Numbered from the stretch's first letter, positions 6,974 to 16,378 are shown. The stretch: DNA of 33,442 nucleotides from Oscillospiraceae bacterium (GCA_022508825.1 JAFLUI010000016.1:1-33442); one strand, 5' to 3'. Program-made: numbers and translations. Notes: generated by a model not told the origin, from the sequence alone.

Positions 6974-8911
6974 ATGGAAAAAAGGAAAAATATAGCTCTG
7001 CTGACTGCCCTTCCCGAATCTATCCACGGCAGACGCATCGCATCAGGCATTATAAGCCAGTGCGAAAAATACGGATACAATTTTTGTGTATTCGGCGCTA
7101 TGACATATCTGGATTTTGACGGAGTATCATACAAATCAGGCGAAGAAAATATATTCAATCTGGCAAACTTCAGCAAGCTGGACGGCATTATCATCGACAC
7201 AGCCCAGCTGAACGGAGACCACAGCGGAAGAGTGGTCAAAAGCATCTGTGAACGTCTCAGGGAAAATCCGCAGGTGCCTGCAGTTTCCCTTGAGCTTCCC
7301 TTAGAGGATCTCCCCACTATCGAAAACCGCAACGAGGATATCCTTCGTGAAATGTGCCGTCATGTCATTGAAGTACACGGAAAGAAAAAGATCTGTATCC
7401 TGACAGGACAGAAGGAGATCTCCGTGTCCCAGTCCAGACTTGAAGTATTTCTGGACGAGATCGGAAAGCACGGGCTTACAGTAGCGCCGGAGCATATCAT
7501 TTACGGCGACTTCTGGTACACAAGCGGCGACAAGCTTGCGGACGACCTGTTAAGCGGTGCAGTACCCATGCCGGAAGCAGTCATCTGCGCAGGCGACCAT
7601 ATGGCGCTGGGACTTATAGACAAGCTGGACAAGAACGGGGTCAGAATCCCCGAGGATCTTATCGTTATCGGATTTGAAGCAACGGACGAGGCTGCCTGCA
7701 ATCATATAACACTGTCGTCATATGAAGCCAACGACACCAATTCAGCAGCGGATGCAGTAGACTACATCCGCCGCATAATAGAGCCCGACGCCCCGGTCAT
7801 CCCCTATGAAGCGGATCTCTCCCGGAAGTTCCATCCTGCCATGAGCTGCGGCTGCGAGCCTGATTATCTCCGCTCCGCACAGGCGCTGAAGCAGGCACTG
7901 TATCTGCAGTCACGGAACTACGCAGACCCCGACATCATGAGCAAGGTGGATATAGGTCTGCTTATGGAAAGCTATACTCTGGAGCAGTTTACAGTTTCAC
8001 AGGATGTTGAGGAATGTATCGGAAAGATATATGACAGTACATACCTGCTTAAGCCTTTTCTTAATTACTATCTTTGCCTTACCGAAAGCTGGCTGGATAT
8101 TGACAAGGAGATCATATCCGGATACCCGGAAAACATGAAGATAGTAGTTGCCGCTTCTTCGGCAGGGGGACCCTTCTTCAGCACAGATGAGTCCACCGCA
8201 TTATTTGACCCCGAGCTGATGTTCCCGGATCTTTTCAAGGAAAGCGAGACCCCCTCCATATTTTATTTTTCAGCAGTGCATTTCAACGGAAGGACACTGG
8301 GGTATTCTGTTCTGCAAAGGGACATCCACAATGTTTTCCACATGAATCTTGTATACCGCAACTGGCTACGGTTTGTAAATAATACACTGGAAATGATACG
8401 CAACAGAAAGCGTCTCCAGACCCTTTCCGTGCGGGATGAAATGACGGGTCTCTACAACAGGCGCGGTATGTATGCCGAGCTTGACAGTATGCTCGCCGGT
8501 GCAAAAGAGGACAGTATGCTCTTTGTAAGCGTGATCGATATGGACGGACTCAAATACATCAACGACACCTTCGGACATACCGAGGGAGACTTCGGCATCA
8601 AGTTTGTCAGCAGCGCCATAGCGGATGTAAAGCGTGCAAATGAGATCTGCATCCGTGCAGGCGGAGACGAATTTTATCTTATGGGCGTGGGAAACTACAA
8701 AGAGGACGACCTGCAGTGCCGTATCGATGAATTTGTCTCTCTCATGTCTATCAAAAACAACGACCATGACAAGCCCTATAAGGTGACTGCCAGCATCGGT
8801 ACCGCACTGCGGAAGGTGGATAAAGACATCAATGTTGAGGACGTTATCTGCGAAGCCGACGAAAGAATGTATCAGTATAAGGTAAGCAGAAAAAGACAAA
8901 GGCAGCAGTAA
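6974..8911 (+). CDS. Diguanylate cyclase with LacI-type sugar-binding sensor domain
   Basis: The ATG at 6974 is chosen over 6968 because GAGGG lies 9 nt before it. Residues about 5-280 (of 645) are a LacI/GalR-type periplasmic-binding-fold sensor (NIALLTALPESIHGRRIASG, LDGIIIDTAQL, EAVICAGDHMALGLIDKLDK, LIVIGFEATDEA). It has no DNA-binding helix-turn-helix and no signal peptide, so it is cytosolic. A middle region (about 300-470) has no motif I know. The C-terminal GGDEF domain (about 480-645) has DEMTGLYNRRGMYAEL and intact GGDEF at 563-567, so c-di-GMP synthesis is expected. The upstream I-site reads RANE, an RxxE in place of RxxD. It lies beside the GH36/GPH/GH2 operon, so a sugar from that pathway is a plausible ligand. 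Confidence 0.88.
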   Translation: MEKRKNIALLTALPESIHGRRIASGIISQCEKYGYNFCVFGAMTYLDFDGVSYKSGEENIFNLANFSKLDGIIIDTAQLNGDHSGRVVKSICERLRENPQVPAVSLELPLEDLPTIENRNEDILREMCRHVIEVHGKKKICILTGQKEISVSQSRLEVFLDEIGKHGLTVAPEHIIYGDFWYTSGDKLADDLLSGAVPMPEAVICAGDHMALGLIDKLDKNGVRIPEDLIVIGFEATDEAACNHITLSSYEANDTNSAADAVDYIRRIIEPDAPVIPYEADLSRKFHPAMSCGCEPDYLRSAQALKQALYLQSRNYADPDIMSKVDIGLLMESYTLEQFTVSQDVEECIGKIYDSTYLLKPFLNYYLCLTESWLDIDKEIISGYPENMKIVVAASSAGGPFFSTDESTALFDPELMFPDLFKESETPSIFYFSAVHFNGRTLGYSVLQRDIHNVFHMNLVYRNWLRFVNNTLEMIRNRKRLQTLSVRDEMTGLYNRRGMYAELDSMLAGAKEDSMLFVSVIDMDGLKYINDTFGHTEGDFGIKFVSSAIADVKRANEICIRAGGDEFYLMGVGNYKEDDLQCRIDEFVSLMSIKNNDHDKPYKVTASIGTALRKVDKDINVEDVICEADERMYQYKVSRKRQRQQ

Positions 8912-8927
8912 TTTTATGCATATAAAA

Positions 8928-8965
8928 AGAGGGAGCACTTTTTGAAATGCTCCCTCTGTTTTTTT
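8928..8965. terminator. Bidirectional terminator between GGDEF and GH36 genes
   Basis: A perfect 10-bp stem, AGAGGGAGCA (8928-8937) and TGCTCCCTCT (8948-8957), is followed by GTTTTTTT on the plus strand and preceded by an A run giving CTTTTTAT on the minus strand. The GH36 stop codon (8964-8966) sits inside the plus-strand T run. Confidence 0.9.
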
Positions 8966-10577
8966 ATCTGAACCATTCCTCCGGAAGTCTCAGTACCTTT
9001 TTCTTTCCCTCAACGATGTATTTTATGCAGTGCCTGTCAGCGATGACTTTTACATATTCTGCCTTTGCAAGCTTAAGAAGCTTGTTATATATCTCAAGCT
9101 GCTCGTCATTGTATGAGGATGGGTCGTCCGAGGTGAGCAGAACTCCGCCAAGCAGAGCGTTCACCTTTGCAAGAGTAAGCTTCCGCGCCTTTGTCATTGC
9201 AATATTGCTCTCCCGCAGGAAGAACACATCGGGATCGCTTATATACGCTCGACCGTTCAGCTGACGGCGGAAGACCGTGTTTTCTATCGCCTGCTTTGTC
9301 GAGACCCGCTCACGATGGAACATACGCATATACCATTTGTCGTCCCAGTCAAGACTCACATCACAGCTCACTCTGCAGTAATCCACCCTGCCGAAAGCAG
9401 GCATCACAGGGACGCCGCAGCCAAGGATAAGCTTGTCGCCGCAGACCTCCCGCAGAAAGTCCATTGCCCTTATCATCCTGCCTGCCCTGCTTTCTTTCTC
9501 GGTGCCGAAGGGAGCCGCCCCGTAAAGGAAATCCAGCTTCACAAGGTCGAAGCCCCACTCGTTAAGAACACGGTCAAATACTTTTCGGAGATAGTCCGTG
9601 ACCTCCTCATTGTCAATGTCAAGAGAGTAGAACCCTCCCCAATTGCTTCCGCAGCTCCATGGCTTGCCGTCGATCTGCAGGAGCCAGTCGGGATGCTCCT
9701 TCATTAAAGCCGAGCCCTCCCTGCAGACAAAGGGCGCGAGCCAGAGACCTGCAATAAAACCGCTTTCATGTATCTTATCCGCAAGAGGCTTAAGACCGTT
9801 CGGGAATTTCTTTTCATCTGTCTCCAGCCAGTCGCCAACAGCAGGCTCCCAGCCGTCGTCTATCTGGAAAAGATCCCCCTCCGAAAACAGCTTTTTGCAG
9901 CCCTCCAGATCAGCCTCAATAGACTGCTCCGAAATATCCTCATAGCGATTGTACCAGCTTGAATATCCCTTAAGGGTCGGCGCTTTCGGCGCAGGGATTC
10001 CCATAACCCTGAACCAGCCGTCAAAGACCTGCTCCTCGCTGCCCTCTGCAAAATAAAGGTCAAAGGCGTGGAACTCCCCGCCGTCAAATCTGACCCCTGC
10101 GCAGTCCCGCTCGATAGTGAGCTTCCCCGCAGTGCTGTCATAGGTGAACATGGTGTAGCCCGGCTTTTCGTCCAGAGAAGCAATGAGCCTGTATCGGTTC
10201 CCTCTGCGGAAATAGCACCATGAAAAACCGTGTGTGACCCCTCTTTTGTTGGGATAATCCACAAAATGATAGTCCCCGTATCGGTCAAAGTGAAATTTGT
10301 CAATAACAGGCTTCGGTATCCCATGAAGACCCCGTATCCTGTCATACTTGCCGTATTCGGGACAGTTGGTCCATGTCTGATATCCGTTCATGAATATCTT
10401 AACATTGTCCGGAACGGTCAGGTCAAGGACAGCCTTTACGCTCCTGAGCTTACCCGCAGGGATGTCACAGATGATATTATATGGACCGTTTTCAGGCAGA
10501 CCCCCGTCAAAGCTTTCTTCCCCCTGAAAGACCCTGACATCCTCAGCAGTTTCGATCTCTACATTGAATCTGATCAT
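8964..10577 (-). CDS. GH36 alpha-galactosidase (melibiase-type), cytosolic
   Basis: The 537-residue protein has an N-terminal beta-sandwich region (about 1-195, with MNGYQTWT) and a clan GH-D (beta/alpha)8 barrel (about 200-510). Diagnostic barrel motifs are KGYSSWYNRY, FQIDDGWEPAVGDW, GLWLAPFV and WGFDLVKLDFLYG. Asp349 in VKLDF fits the nucleophile and Asp406 in RVSCDVSLDWDD fits the acid/base. No signal peptide is present. It is somewhat shorter than the ~720-aa bacterial GH36 group but close to compact GH36 members. The start codon overlaps the stop of the upstream GPH symporter gene by 4 bp, so the two are translationally coupled. Expected reaction: release of terminal alpha-galactose from imported oligosaccharides. 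Specificity cannot be told from sequence. Confidence 0.88.
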   Translation of the reverse strand: MIRFNVEIETAEDVRVFQGEESFDGGLPENGPYNIICDIPAGKLRSVKAVLDLTVPDNVKIFMNGYQTWTNCPEYGKYDRIRGLHGIPKPVIDKFHFDRYGDYHFVDYPNKRGVTHGFSWCYFRRGNRYRLIASLDEKPGYTMFTYDSTAGKLTIERDCAGVRFDGGEFHAFDLYFAEGSEEQVFDGWFRVMGIPAPKAPTLKGYSSWYNRYEDISEQSIEADLEGCKKLFSEGDLFQIDDGWEPAVGDWLETDEKKFPNGLKPLADKIHESGFIAGLWLAPFVCREGSALMKEHPDWLLQIDGKPWSCGSNWGGFYSLDIDNEEVTDYLRKVFDRVLNEWGFDLVKLDFLYGAAPFGTEKESRAGRMIRAMDFLREVCGDKLILGCGVPVMPAFGRVDYCRVSCDVSLDWDDKWYMRMFHRERVSTKQAIENTVFRRQLNGRAYISDPDVFFLRESNIAMTKARKLTLAKVNALLGGVLLTSDDPSSYNDEQLEIYNKLLKLAKAEYVKVIADRHCIKYIVEGKKKVLRLPEEWFR

Positions 10578-11962
10578 TTTTCCTCACCTGCTTTCTGCTT
10601 TTTCAGAGTATCTGCGATCTCCTGTACTCTTTCATCGGTGAGGGTGAATTTTTTCACAAAGAATATGAACGCAATAGTAAGTCCCGCAATGGGAAGTATG
10701 GTCATAAGCAGGCGAAGTCCCATGATGGTATTTGCGCTCTGCTCTGCGATCTCTCCCGTCTCGTCTGTGTTGCCCGCCAGACCTATCATGTCAAGACCGA
10801 TACCCGTCAGAAATACCGCAACACCCGAAGCCGCCTTTACAACAAAGGTCTGCATGGAGAAGATAACGCTTTCCTCTCTTTTGCCTGTTTTAAGCTCGCC
10901 GTAGTCCACCGAGTTTGAAAGGAAAACGGTGGTCAGCACAAGAAGTATTCCGTTTGCCGCAAATACAAATGCTCCGCATATGCAAAGAAGAAGTATGTTT
11001 GATGCCAGCCCGATAAAGCAGATTGTCAGTATCAGACCGTAGCCTGCAGCAGCCATGAAAAACGCTACCTTGAACAATGATGTGTTGCTGAGCTTTTTGT
11101 GGAGGAGCTGATACAGCACCATCATGCCAAGTATCTGAAAGGCGCCGCCTACTGTTGTAAATATAGTGTAGTTTCCTTTCCAGCCCTCTCCGCCTATATC
11201 GTATTTGAAGAAATATATAATGAGATTTGACGTAAGGTAAAGAGAACAGTTTACAAGCAGGATAGCAAGAACGGTTATCAGCGCCTGATCGTTGCTGAAC
11301 AGCGCCCCGAACATCTGCCTGATAGTGGAGGTCTGTACAGTTTCAAGACTCTGCTCCTTCATTTTAAGACAGCAGAAAACCTCCGCCGCAAGAAAGACCG
11401 CCGCAACAATAAGAGCGATAAGCGCGAAGCCTCTGCGCTCGTCTCCTCCGCCCAGAGCGCCCACAGCAATGATCGTCCCCACTATAATTATAGCAGAGCC
11501 CACGCTTGCGCAGGTACGTCCAACAACGGAAAGCCCCTCCCTGTCCTTGGGAGTGTCCGTCACAGCGGGTATCATCGACCAGAACGGAATGTCCATCATC
11601 GTATAAGTCGTCCCCCAAAGAATGTATATCACCGCAAAGTAGACCATAAGCCCCTTGCCGCTTATGTCCGGAGCCGCAAACAGAGCGTAAAGGACAACAG
11701 CGTTAAGGACAGTCCCGCTGAAAAGCCATGGACGGAACCGTCCCCAGCGTGTGCGGGTTTTTGCCACAAGAATGCCCATGAACGGGTCGTTTACAGCGTC
11801 AAAGACCCTTGCTATCATCAGGATAAGTCCCACAAAGGAAGCGGAAAGCCCCAGAATATCCTGATAATAATACATTACATATGATGCGGAAAGAGCGTAC
11901 ACCATGTCCTTTCCCACCGCGCCTATGCCAAAAGCAGCGGTCTGTGTTTTTGTAAGCTTCAT
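10574..11962 (-). CDS. GPH-family (MelB-like) sugar:cation symporter
   Basis: The 462-residue protein has about 12 membrane segments and the glycoside-pentoside-hexuronide family layout. Signatures are FGIGAVGKDMVYALSASYVM in TM1, FDAVNDPFMGILVAKTRTRWGRFRPW with the Asp of the cation site and the RxGRFRPW loop, and YTMMDIPFWSMIPAVTDTPKDR in the TM4-5 loop. By family knowledge it imports a glycoside with Na+ or H+. It is the middle gene of a GH2 - symporter - GH36 operon: 4 nt separate it from the GH2 stop and it overlaps GH36 by 4 bp. A galactoside or related plant oligosaccharide is the likely cargo, which is inference. Confidence 0.9.
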   Translation of the reverse strand: MKLTKTQTAAFGIGAVGKDMVYALSASYVMYYYQDILGLSASFVGLILMIARVFDAVNDPFMGILVAKTRTRWGRFRPWLFSGTVLNAVVLYALFAAPDISGKGLMVYFAVIYILWGTTYTMMDIPFWSMIPAVTDTPKDREGLSVVGRTCASVGSAIIIVGTIIAVGALGGGDERRGFALIALIVAAVFLAAEVFCCLKMKEQSLETVQTSTIRQMFGALFSNDQALITVLAILLVNCSLYLTSNLIIYFFKYDIGGEGWKGNYTIFTTVGGAFQILGMMVLYQLLHKKLSNTSLFKVAFFMAAAGYGLILTICFIGLASNILLLCICGAFVFAANGILLVLTTVFLSNSVDYGELKTGKREESVIFSMQTFVVKAASGVAVFLTGIGLDMIGLAGNTDETGEIAEQSANTIMGLRLLMTILPIAGLTIAFIFFVKKFTLTDERVQEIADTLKKQKAGEEK

Positions 11963-11966
11963 AATA

Positions 11967-14318
11967 TTACCCCTTTTTTATTTTGAAATTGACAGCAGCA
12001 CTTTCCGTCTGACTTGTTATTGCCGTCAGAGTGCCTTTACCCTCCTTTTCTGTTGTGCGTATGTATGTGCCGCAGCTTCCCCCCTCAAGAGTGACAGCAG
12101 AAGGCCCCACCAGCTCGATGTCCCCCGTCACCGACAGAATTACAGGTATCTGCGCATACGGCGCAGGAGCGCCATGCTCGTCAAGTATCCTTATCCGCAC
12201 CGCCGCCATGTCGTAGACGTCCCCCTCTGTAAGCTCGGTGTGACTTGGCGTAAGCTCCAGATGCAGCTTTGCCGACGGACACTTTGTAACGGAAGCCACC
12301 GTCTCGCCTTTCCTGACAGCGTCGAACCTCCATACCGTGGATTCGCCTCCCCAGTTCCCCACATATTTTCCGTAAAGGTCGTAGCCGTCCTTAAAGGACA
12401 TTCCGTATCTCATCATACAGAAGCCCATGAGAAGCTTATCTTTTAAGGGCATTCCTGTCAGCCCGTGCTTTCCTGCAGAGATAAGACATTTCCTCAGCAT
12501 ATTCGCCTTTGACTTTGAGAACCCCTCATTTGTTTCCAGAAGCTTTCCTATGGTGTCGTCAATGAGGACGGGACCGTGTTTAAGGGCTTTCCAACCCTGA
12601 GGACGGAAGGTTGTTACATAGTCCCCGTTTTTATATAACTCCACCTCATCTGCATTTGTAAAGACATATACGCTGCCAAGCTGACCTCCGGGATAATCTC
12701 CTATATCCATAGGAGATCCTATTTCCAGAACGGGCTTCTCTTCCCCCTGAGAAGCGTAGAACGCCGCCGCAAGCTTGGGATTCCTGAAAGCGTCCATGAC
12801 CCCGTGATAGCATATCCTGTCCCCCGACCCGAAATCCTTGTGAGTGGGATAGTCAAACATACACCAGCTGTAAAAGCCCACATGACCCCCGTCCGACATT
12901 GCCGCATCAAGGACACGGGCATGACGAAGCGCATGCTCCTGACGGTTCTGCCATGGGTCAAAGGATTTCGTAGGATACATATGCCCGTTGCACTCAGAAA
13001 TGAGCAGCGGCTTTTCCTGATCGGGAGAAACGTCTTTTTTCAGCCTTGCCCCCTCATTGTCCCCCGTGTGGGAAAAATCGTTGAAGGCGTATACGTCCTC
13101 TAAAAGACTGCTTTTTTCCAGATACCGCACTCCCGTAGTCGCCCGGCTCGGGTCAAGATCATGAGCAATGGCATTTGTGCGTGTGTAGAACTGGTCGTCG
13201 TCCTGACTTTCATTTATCCGGACGCCCCACAGGATTATGCTGGGATGATTACGGTACTGCATAACCATTTCTCTGACGTTTTCGCACGCCTGATCCTTCC
13301 AGTCCTGATCTCCGATATGCTGCCAGCCGGGAAGCTCGGTAAATACCAGCAGACCCTGCCTGTCGCACTCGTCGATAAAATAATGGCTCTGAGGATAATG
13401 ACTTGTGCGGACGGTATTGCACTGGAGCTCATGCTTTATTATGCGTGCATCCTCCCTCTGGAGCTGCTCGGGAACAGCATAGCCCACATAGGGGAAGGAC
13501 TGGTGACGGTTCACTCCCCGCAGGAATATTTTCTCACCGTTCAGGTAGAAGCCGTCGTTCCGGAACTCCGCCGTCCTGAAACCAAACGTGACCTCCTGAA
13601 CATCTCCATCCTGACCGTCCTCCTTCAGAGTGACCCTGCATCTGTAAACGACAGGCGAGTCGGGTGTCCATGGCTTTGCAGCAGGAACGGAAAGAGTGAT
13701 ATTCGTTTTCCCGGGATACGCCGTGCCGCTTGCAGTGACCTCCCCCCGCTGCTCATCTATGATCTCGAATTTCAGTGAGCTGTCCTCGGACATATCCGCC
13801 CTGCAGGATATCTCCGCAGAATTAAGAGTGGGGGTCTGCACAAAAATGTCCTCTATTATTTTTGACGGACGGACGTCCAGCCATACATCCCTGTAAAGCC
13901 CTCCGTAGGTCAGATAGTCAATGACAAAGCCGAAGGGCGGCACCGATGGATTTTCCGTGGTGTCCAGCTTGACCGCAATGATATTTTCTTCCCCGTATTT
14001 CACATAATCAGTGATCTCTGTCCGGAAGGATGTATACCCGCATTTGTGAGACGCCGTCTTCATGCCGTTCATATAAAGTTCAGCGATATGCGCCGCACCG
14101 TCAAACTGGAGAAACAGCCGTTTCCATTTGAGCTTCTCGTGAATGTCAAGACGCACACGGTAGCCGCATACCATCTCGTAATCGGAGGGGTCTCCGTAAT
14201 GGAGCGGCATTTCCTTTACAGTGTGGGGCAGACGTACTGTTTCCGCCTCTCCCTTGCCATCGGGAAAGTCATCGTTCCATTCCCGGATGAACTCCCAGTC
14301 GTTGTTTATCCTTATCAT
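11967..14318 (-). CDS. GH2 glycoside hydrolase (beta-galactosidase/beta-glucuronidase superfamily)
   Basis: The ATG at 14316-14318 is chosen because GGGAGGA lies just upstream; this gives 783 residues. Order: sugar-binding jelly roll (about 1-150, with DGAAHIAELYMNG and GYTSF), Ig-like domain (about 155-255), then the (beta/alpha)8 barrel (about 260-545). The barrel has FLRGVNRHQSFPYVG, NTVRTSHYPQS and WGVRINES (acid/base Glu370), and LLISECNGHMYP (nucleophile Glu442). The C-terminal part holds a helical, Lys-rich stretch (about 575-640) and an Ig-like end (LELTPSHTELTEGDVYDM). No signal peptide, so cytosolic. It heads the operon with the GPH symporter and GH36. Substrate could be a beta-galactoside, but GH2 also includes other activities. 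Confidence 0.87.
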   Translation of the reverse strand: MIRINNDWEFIREWNDDFPDGKGEAETVRLPHTVKEMPLHYGDPSDYEMVCGYRVRLDIHEKLKWKRLFLQFDGAAHIAELYMNGMKTASHKCGYTSFRTEITDYVKYGEENIIAVKLDTTENPSVPPFGFVIDYLTYGGLYRDVWLDVRPSKIIEDIFVQTPTLNSAEISCRADMSEDSSLKFEIIDEQRGEVTASGTAYPGKTNITLSVPAAKPWTPDSPVVYRCRVTLKEDGQDGDVQEVTFGFRTAEFRNDGFYLNGEKIFLRGVNRHQSFPYVGYAVPEQLQREDARIIKHELQCNTVRTSHYPQSHYFIDECDRQGLLVFTELPGWQHIGDQDWKDQACENVREMVMQYRNHPSIILWGVRINESQDDDQFYTRTNAIAHDLDPSRATTGVRYLEKSSLLEDVYAFNDFSHTGDNEGARLKKDVSPDQEKPLLISECNGHMYPTKSFDPWQNRQEHALRHARVLDAAMSDGGHVGFYSWCMFDYPTHKDFGSGDRICYHGVMDAFRNPKLAAAFYASQGEEKPVLEIGSPMDIGDYPGGQLGSVYVFTNADEVELYKNGDYVTTFRPQGWKALKHGPVLIDDTIGKLLETNEGFSKSKANMLRKCLISAGKHGLTGMPLKDKLLMGFCMMRYGMSFKDGYDLYGKYVGNWGGESTVWRFDAVRKGETVASVTKCPSAKLHLELTPSHTELTEGDVYDMAAVRIRILDEHGAPAPYAQIPVILSVTGDIELVGPSAVTLEGGSCGTYIRTTEKEGKGTLTAITSQTESAAVNFKIKKG

Positions 14319-14348
14319 AATATCCTCCCGTAAAAGATCGATCATTAT

Positions 14349-14377
14349 ATTATACCATATTATTTCAAAAAATGCAA
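14349..14377 (-). promoter_or_regulatory. Promoter of the GH2-symporter-GH36 operon
   Basis: Minus strand TTGCAT (14372-14377), 17-nt spacer, TATAAT (14349-14354), about 30 nt upstream of the GH2 start. An 8-bp inverted repeat, AGGCAGCA (14379-14386) and TGCTGCCT (14416-14423), lies just upstream and could hold a regulator site; that part is tentative. Confidence 0.7.
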
Positions 14378-14431
14378 TAGGCAGCAAGCGTGATCTGACT
14401 GCAGACCCTGCGCTGTGCTGCCTTAGAGCTC

Positions 14432-14636
14432 AGTATTATTTTTATACTATTTCCTTTTTTAAATATATGGGCAAAGCCCATATATTTAAAAAACACCGCC
14501 AAGCGGTGGGCGGCACAGCCGCCAGGAAAGCCGTTCAATACTAATCCCGCCAAAACCGTAGGTTTTGGCAAGCCGCCTGAAACAGGCTAATTTACCAATA
14601 GACTATGTCTATTGGTAAATTAGGGATTAGTATTAT
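14432..14636. repeat. Array of six perfect hairpins with 3-nt loops, flanked by AGTATTAT direct repeats
   Basis: The hairpins are 14455-14493 (18-bp arms), 14494-14508 (6), 14509-14523 (6), 14549-14569 (9), 14575-14587 (5) and 14588-14622 (16). Every loop is exactly 3 nt (AAA, CAA, ACA, GTA, AAA, TAT). AATACTAATCCC (14537-14548) pairs with GGGATTAGTATT (14623-14634) to enclose the last three in a cloverleaf-like fold. An 8-bp direct repeat, AGTATTAT, lies at 14432-14439 and 14629-14636 and could be a target-site duplication. The right copy includes the FIST-GGDEF stop codon. This suggests a MITE- or REP-like element. No ORF lies in the gap. Confidence 0.7.
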
Positions 14637-16378
14637 AAAGTGACCACCTTGTTTTTGCCTGTTTTCTTTGCCTCATAAAGCGCCGTGTCAACTCTTGTAC
14701 AAAGGATATCGAAGGTATCCTCCGGATTTGCTTCGGTCACTCCCACGCTGACAGTCTGAGAGCCGGAGGCAGTGAATTTTATGCCTGCAAAGCTTTTCCG
14801 GATATTATCCGCAACAGCAGCAGCCTCTTCAAGACCGGTGCCGGAAAGCACCAGCATAAACTCCTCGCCGCCCCATCGTCCCGCGGAGATCTTTTCAGGC
14901 GCGCGTTCCTGCTCATTTCTCAGGATATCGGAAAGAGCTATGATAACATTATCTCCCTCCTGATGTCCGTAAGTATCGTTGACCCTTTTGAAATTATCAA
15001 TATCCATCATGATAAGCGAGAGCTTCTCACTCTCTATATCGGCAAGACTTTTTCCTATGCGCTTGTTGGTCTCCGCACGGTTATACAGCTCGGTCATACG
15101 GTCAGTGACAGCAGCCCTCATAAGCTTTTTATTCATTTCCTCCAGCTCTAAGGAGGTGGCAGTGATAAATGTTGCAAAGCGGGATACAAGCGGTATTTTT
15201 GACCGTGACGTCCTGATCTCAGCATCATTCTGCAGCTCAGCCTGCTCTGCCTCACCCTCGCGCATTGCAGCTATGACCAATGTTACATTGTTCTGATTCA
15301 GACAATCATTCTCACGCAGAAATTCTCCGTGAGAAAAGAAACCGGCGGAGGGAGCGATATCCTTGAATGGCTCCAGCTCATATGTAGGGTCGGTGGACGT
15401 CCAGAATGTCCGTCTTGCAGCGCATGAAAAAATATGCAGCAGATCGGGACAGAATTTTTGTATGCGCTTACTGTCCAGGGCGATGCTTTCAACGATAGTT
15501 TTCGGATCGCCGTAGGATATCGTGACTGTGGAGCCTACATCAATATCCGACGACATTAAAATGGACTTATCGGCATTGCTTGCAACAGGAACACGCAGGA
15601 TAGTTGTTCCGTTATGCTCATAAAGAAGCGGAAATTCAAGGGTATTATAGAAGAAATTCTCATCGTTGTTTATGTCAAGATACTTATGATATACATCATA
15701 AGCGGGTATGCCGTCCAGCTCCTGCAGAAGGCTGCCCTCCGACTTAGTGACACTGAACCTTCTGCCCAGCGGCTTCCAGCCTGTTACCTTGATAGAATCC
15801 ACATAAAAGTCATCGCCGCCGTAAAATACAACTATAATTGATTTTTCCGAATAGCCTCCGGCACAGGAAAAAACGCAGCAATCAGAGCTTGTTATATCAT
15901 CACTGCAGGAAACTCCTCCGAATATATGCACACCCGACCGGATGTTTTTAAGACCGTCGCAGAATCTTGTGTAAGAGCCTTCCGGAATAGTAAAATACAT
16001 CTCAATTGCCTTGACCCATGGATTAGCTTCCGCATCCTCGGTAATTTTCTGAGTGATCTGCTCAATAGAATCCTCATCATATTCATATTGGAGCACCTTG
16101 AACCGGGATGATTCATTTTCAAAAACGGTAGCCACAACAGTGACCGGCGCAGCGAGCTGACAATCCACCAGATTGCCGCTTGTGGAACATCCGAACCATG
16201 GCACGTCAGGGAATACTTTTTCTATAGGTGAGCTTACTTTCTTTATGGTATCCTCCTTAAGAATTTCCGAAAAGATCTGGAACATCATATCAGGCATATG
16301 CTCCCAGTTTTTCCGGAATTTCTCAAGCTCCTCGGTAAATTCCTTTTCTCCCCTATACACGATCTGAAACTGCTTCAT
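14633..16378 (-). CDS. FIST sensor-GGDEF diguanylate cyclase
   Basis: The ATG at 16376-16378 has AAGGAG 8 nt upstream; an in-frame ATG further up lacks a site. The 581-residue protein begins with FIST_N (about 10-200: VPWFGCSTSGNLVD, FGGVSCSDDI) and FIST_C (about 215-385: PAYDVYHKYL, HIFSCAARRTFW, GFFSHGEF). A coiled linker (about 395-425) leads to a GGDEF domain (about 425-581: VTDRMTELYNRAETNKRI, GGEEF at 503-507, TVSVGVTE). By family knowledge FIST domains bind small ligands such as amino acids. GGEEF is a catalytically competent variant. No canonical RxxD inhibitory site precedes it. No signal peptide or membrane helix, so cytosolic. The stop codon lies at the edge of the hairpin array. 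Confidence 0.9.
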   Translation of the reverse strand: MKQFQIVYRGEKEFTEELEKFRKNWEHMPDMMFQIFSEILKEDTIKKVSSPIEKVFPDVPWFGCSTSGNLVDCQLAAPVTVVATVFENESSRFKVLQYEYDEDSIEQITQKITEDAEANPWVKAIEMYFTIPEGSYTRFCDGLKNIRSGVHIFGGVSCSDDITSSDCCVFSCAGGYSEKSIIVVFYGGDDFYVDSIKVTGWKPLGRRFSVTKSEGSLLQELDGIPAYDVYHKYLDINNDENFFYNTLEFPLLYEHNGTTILRVPVASNADKSILMSSDIDVGSTVTISYGDPKTIVESIALDSKRIQKFCPDLLHIFSCAARRTFWTSTDPTYELEPFKDIAPSAGFFSHGEFLRENDCLNQNNVTLVIAAMREGEAEQAELQNDAEIRTSRSKIPLVSRFATFITATSLELEEMNKKLMRAAVTDRMTELYNRAETNKRIGKSLADIESEKLSLIMMDIDNFKRVNDTYGHQEGDNVIIALSDILRNEQERAPEKISAGRWGGEEFMLVLSGTGLEEAAAVADNIRKSFAGIKFTASGSQTVSVGVTEANPEDTFDILCTRVDTALYEAKKTGKNKVVTL

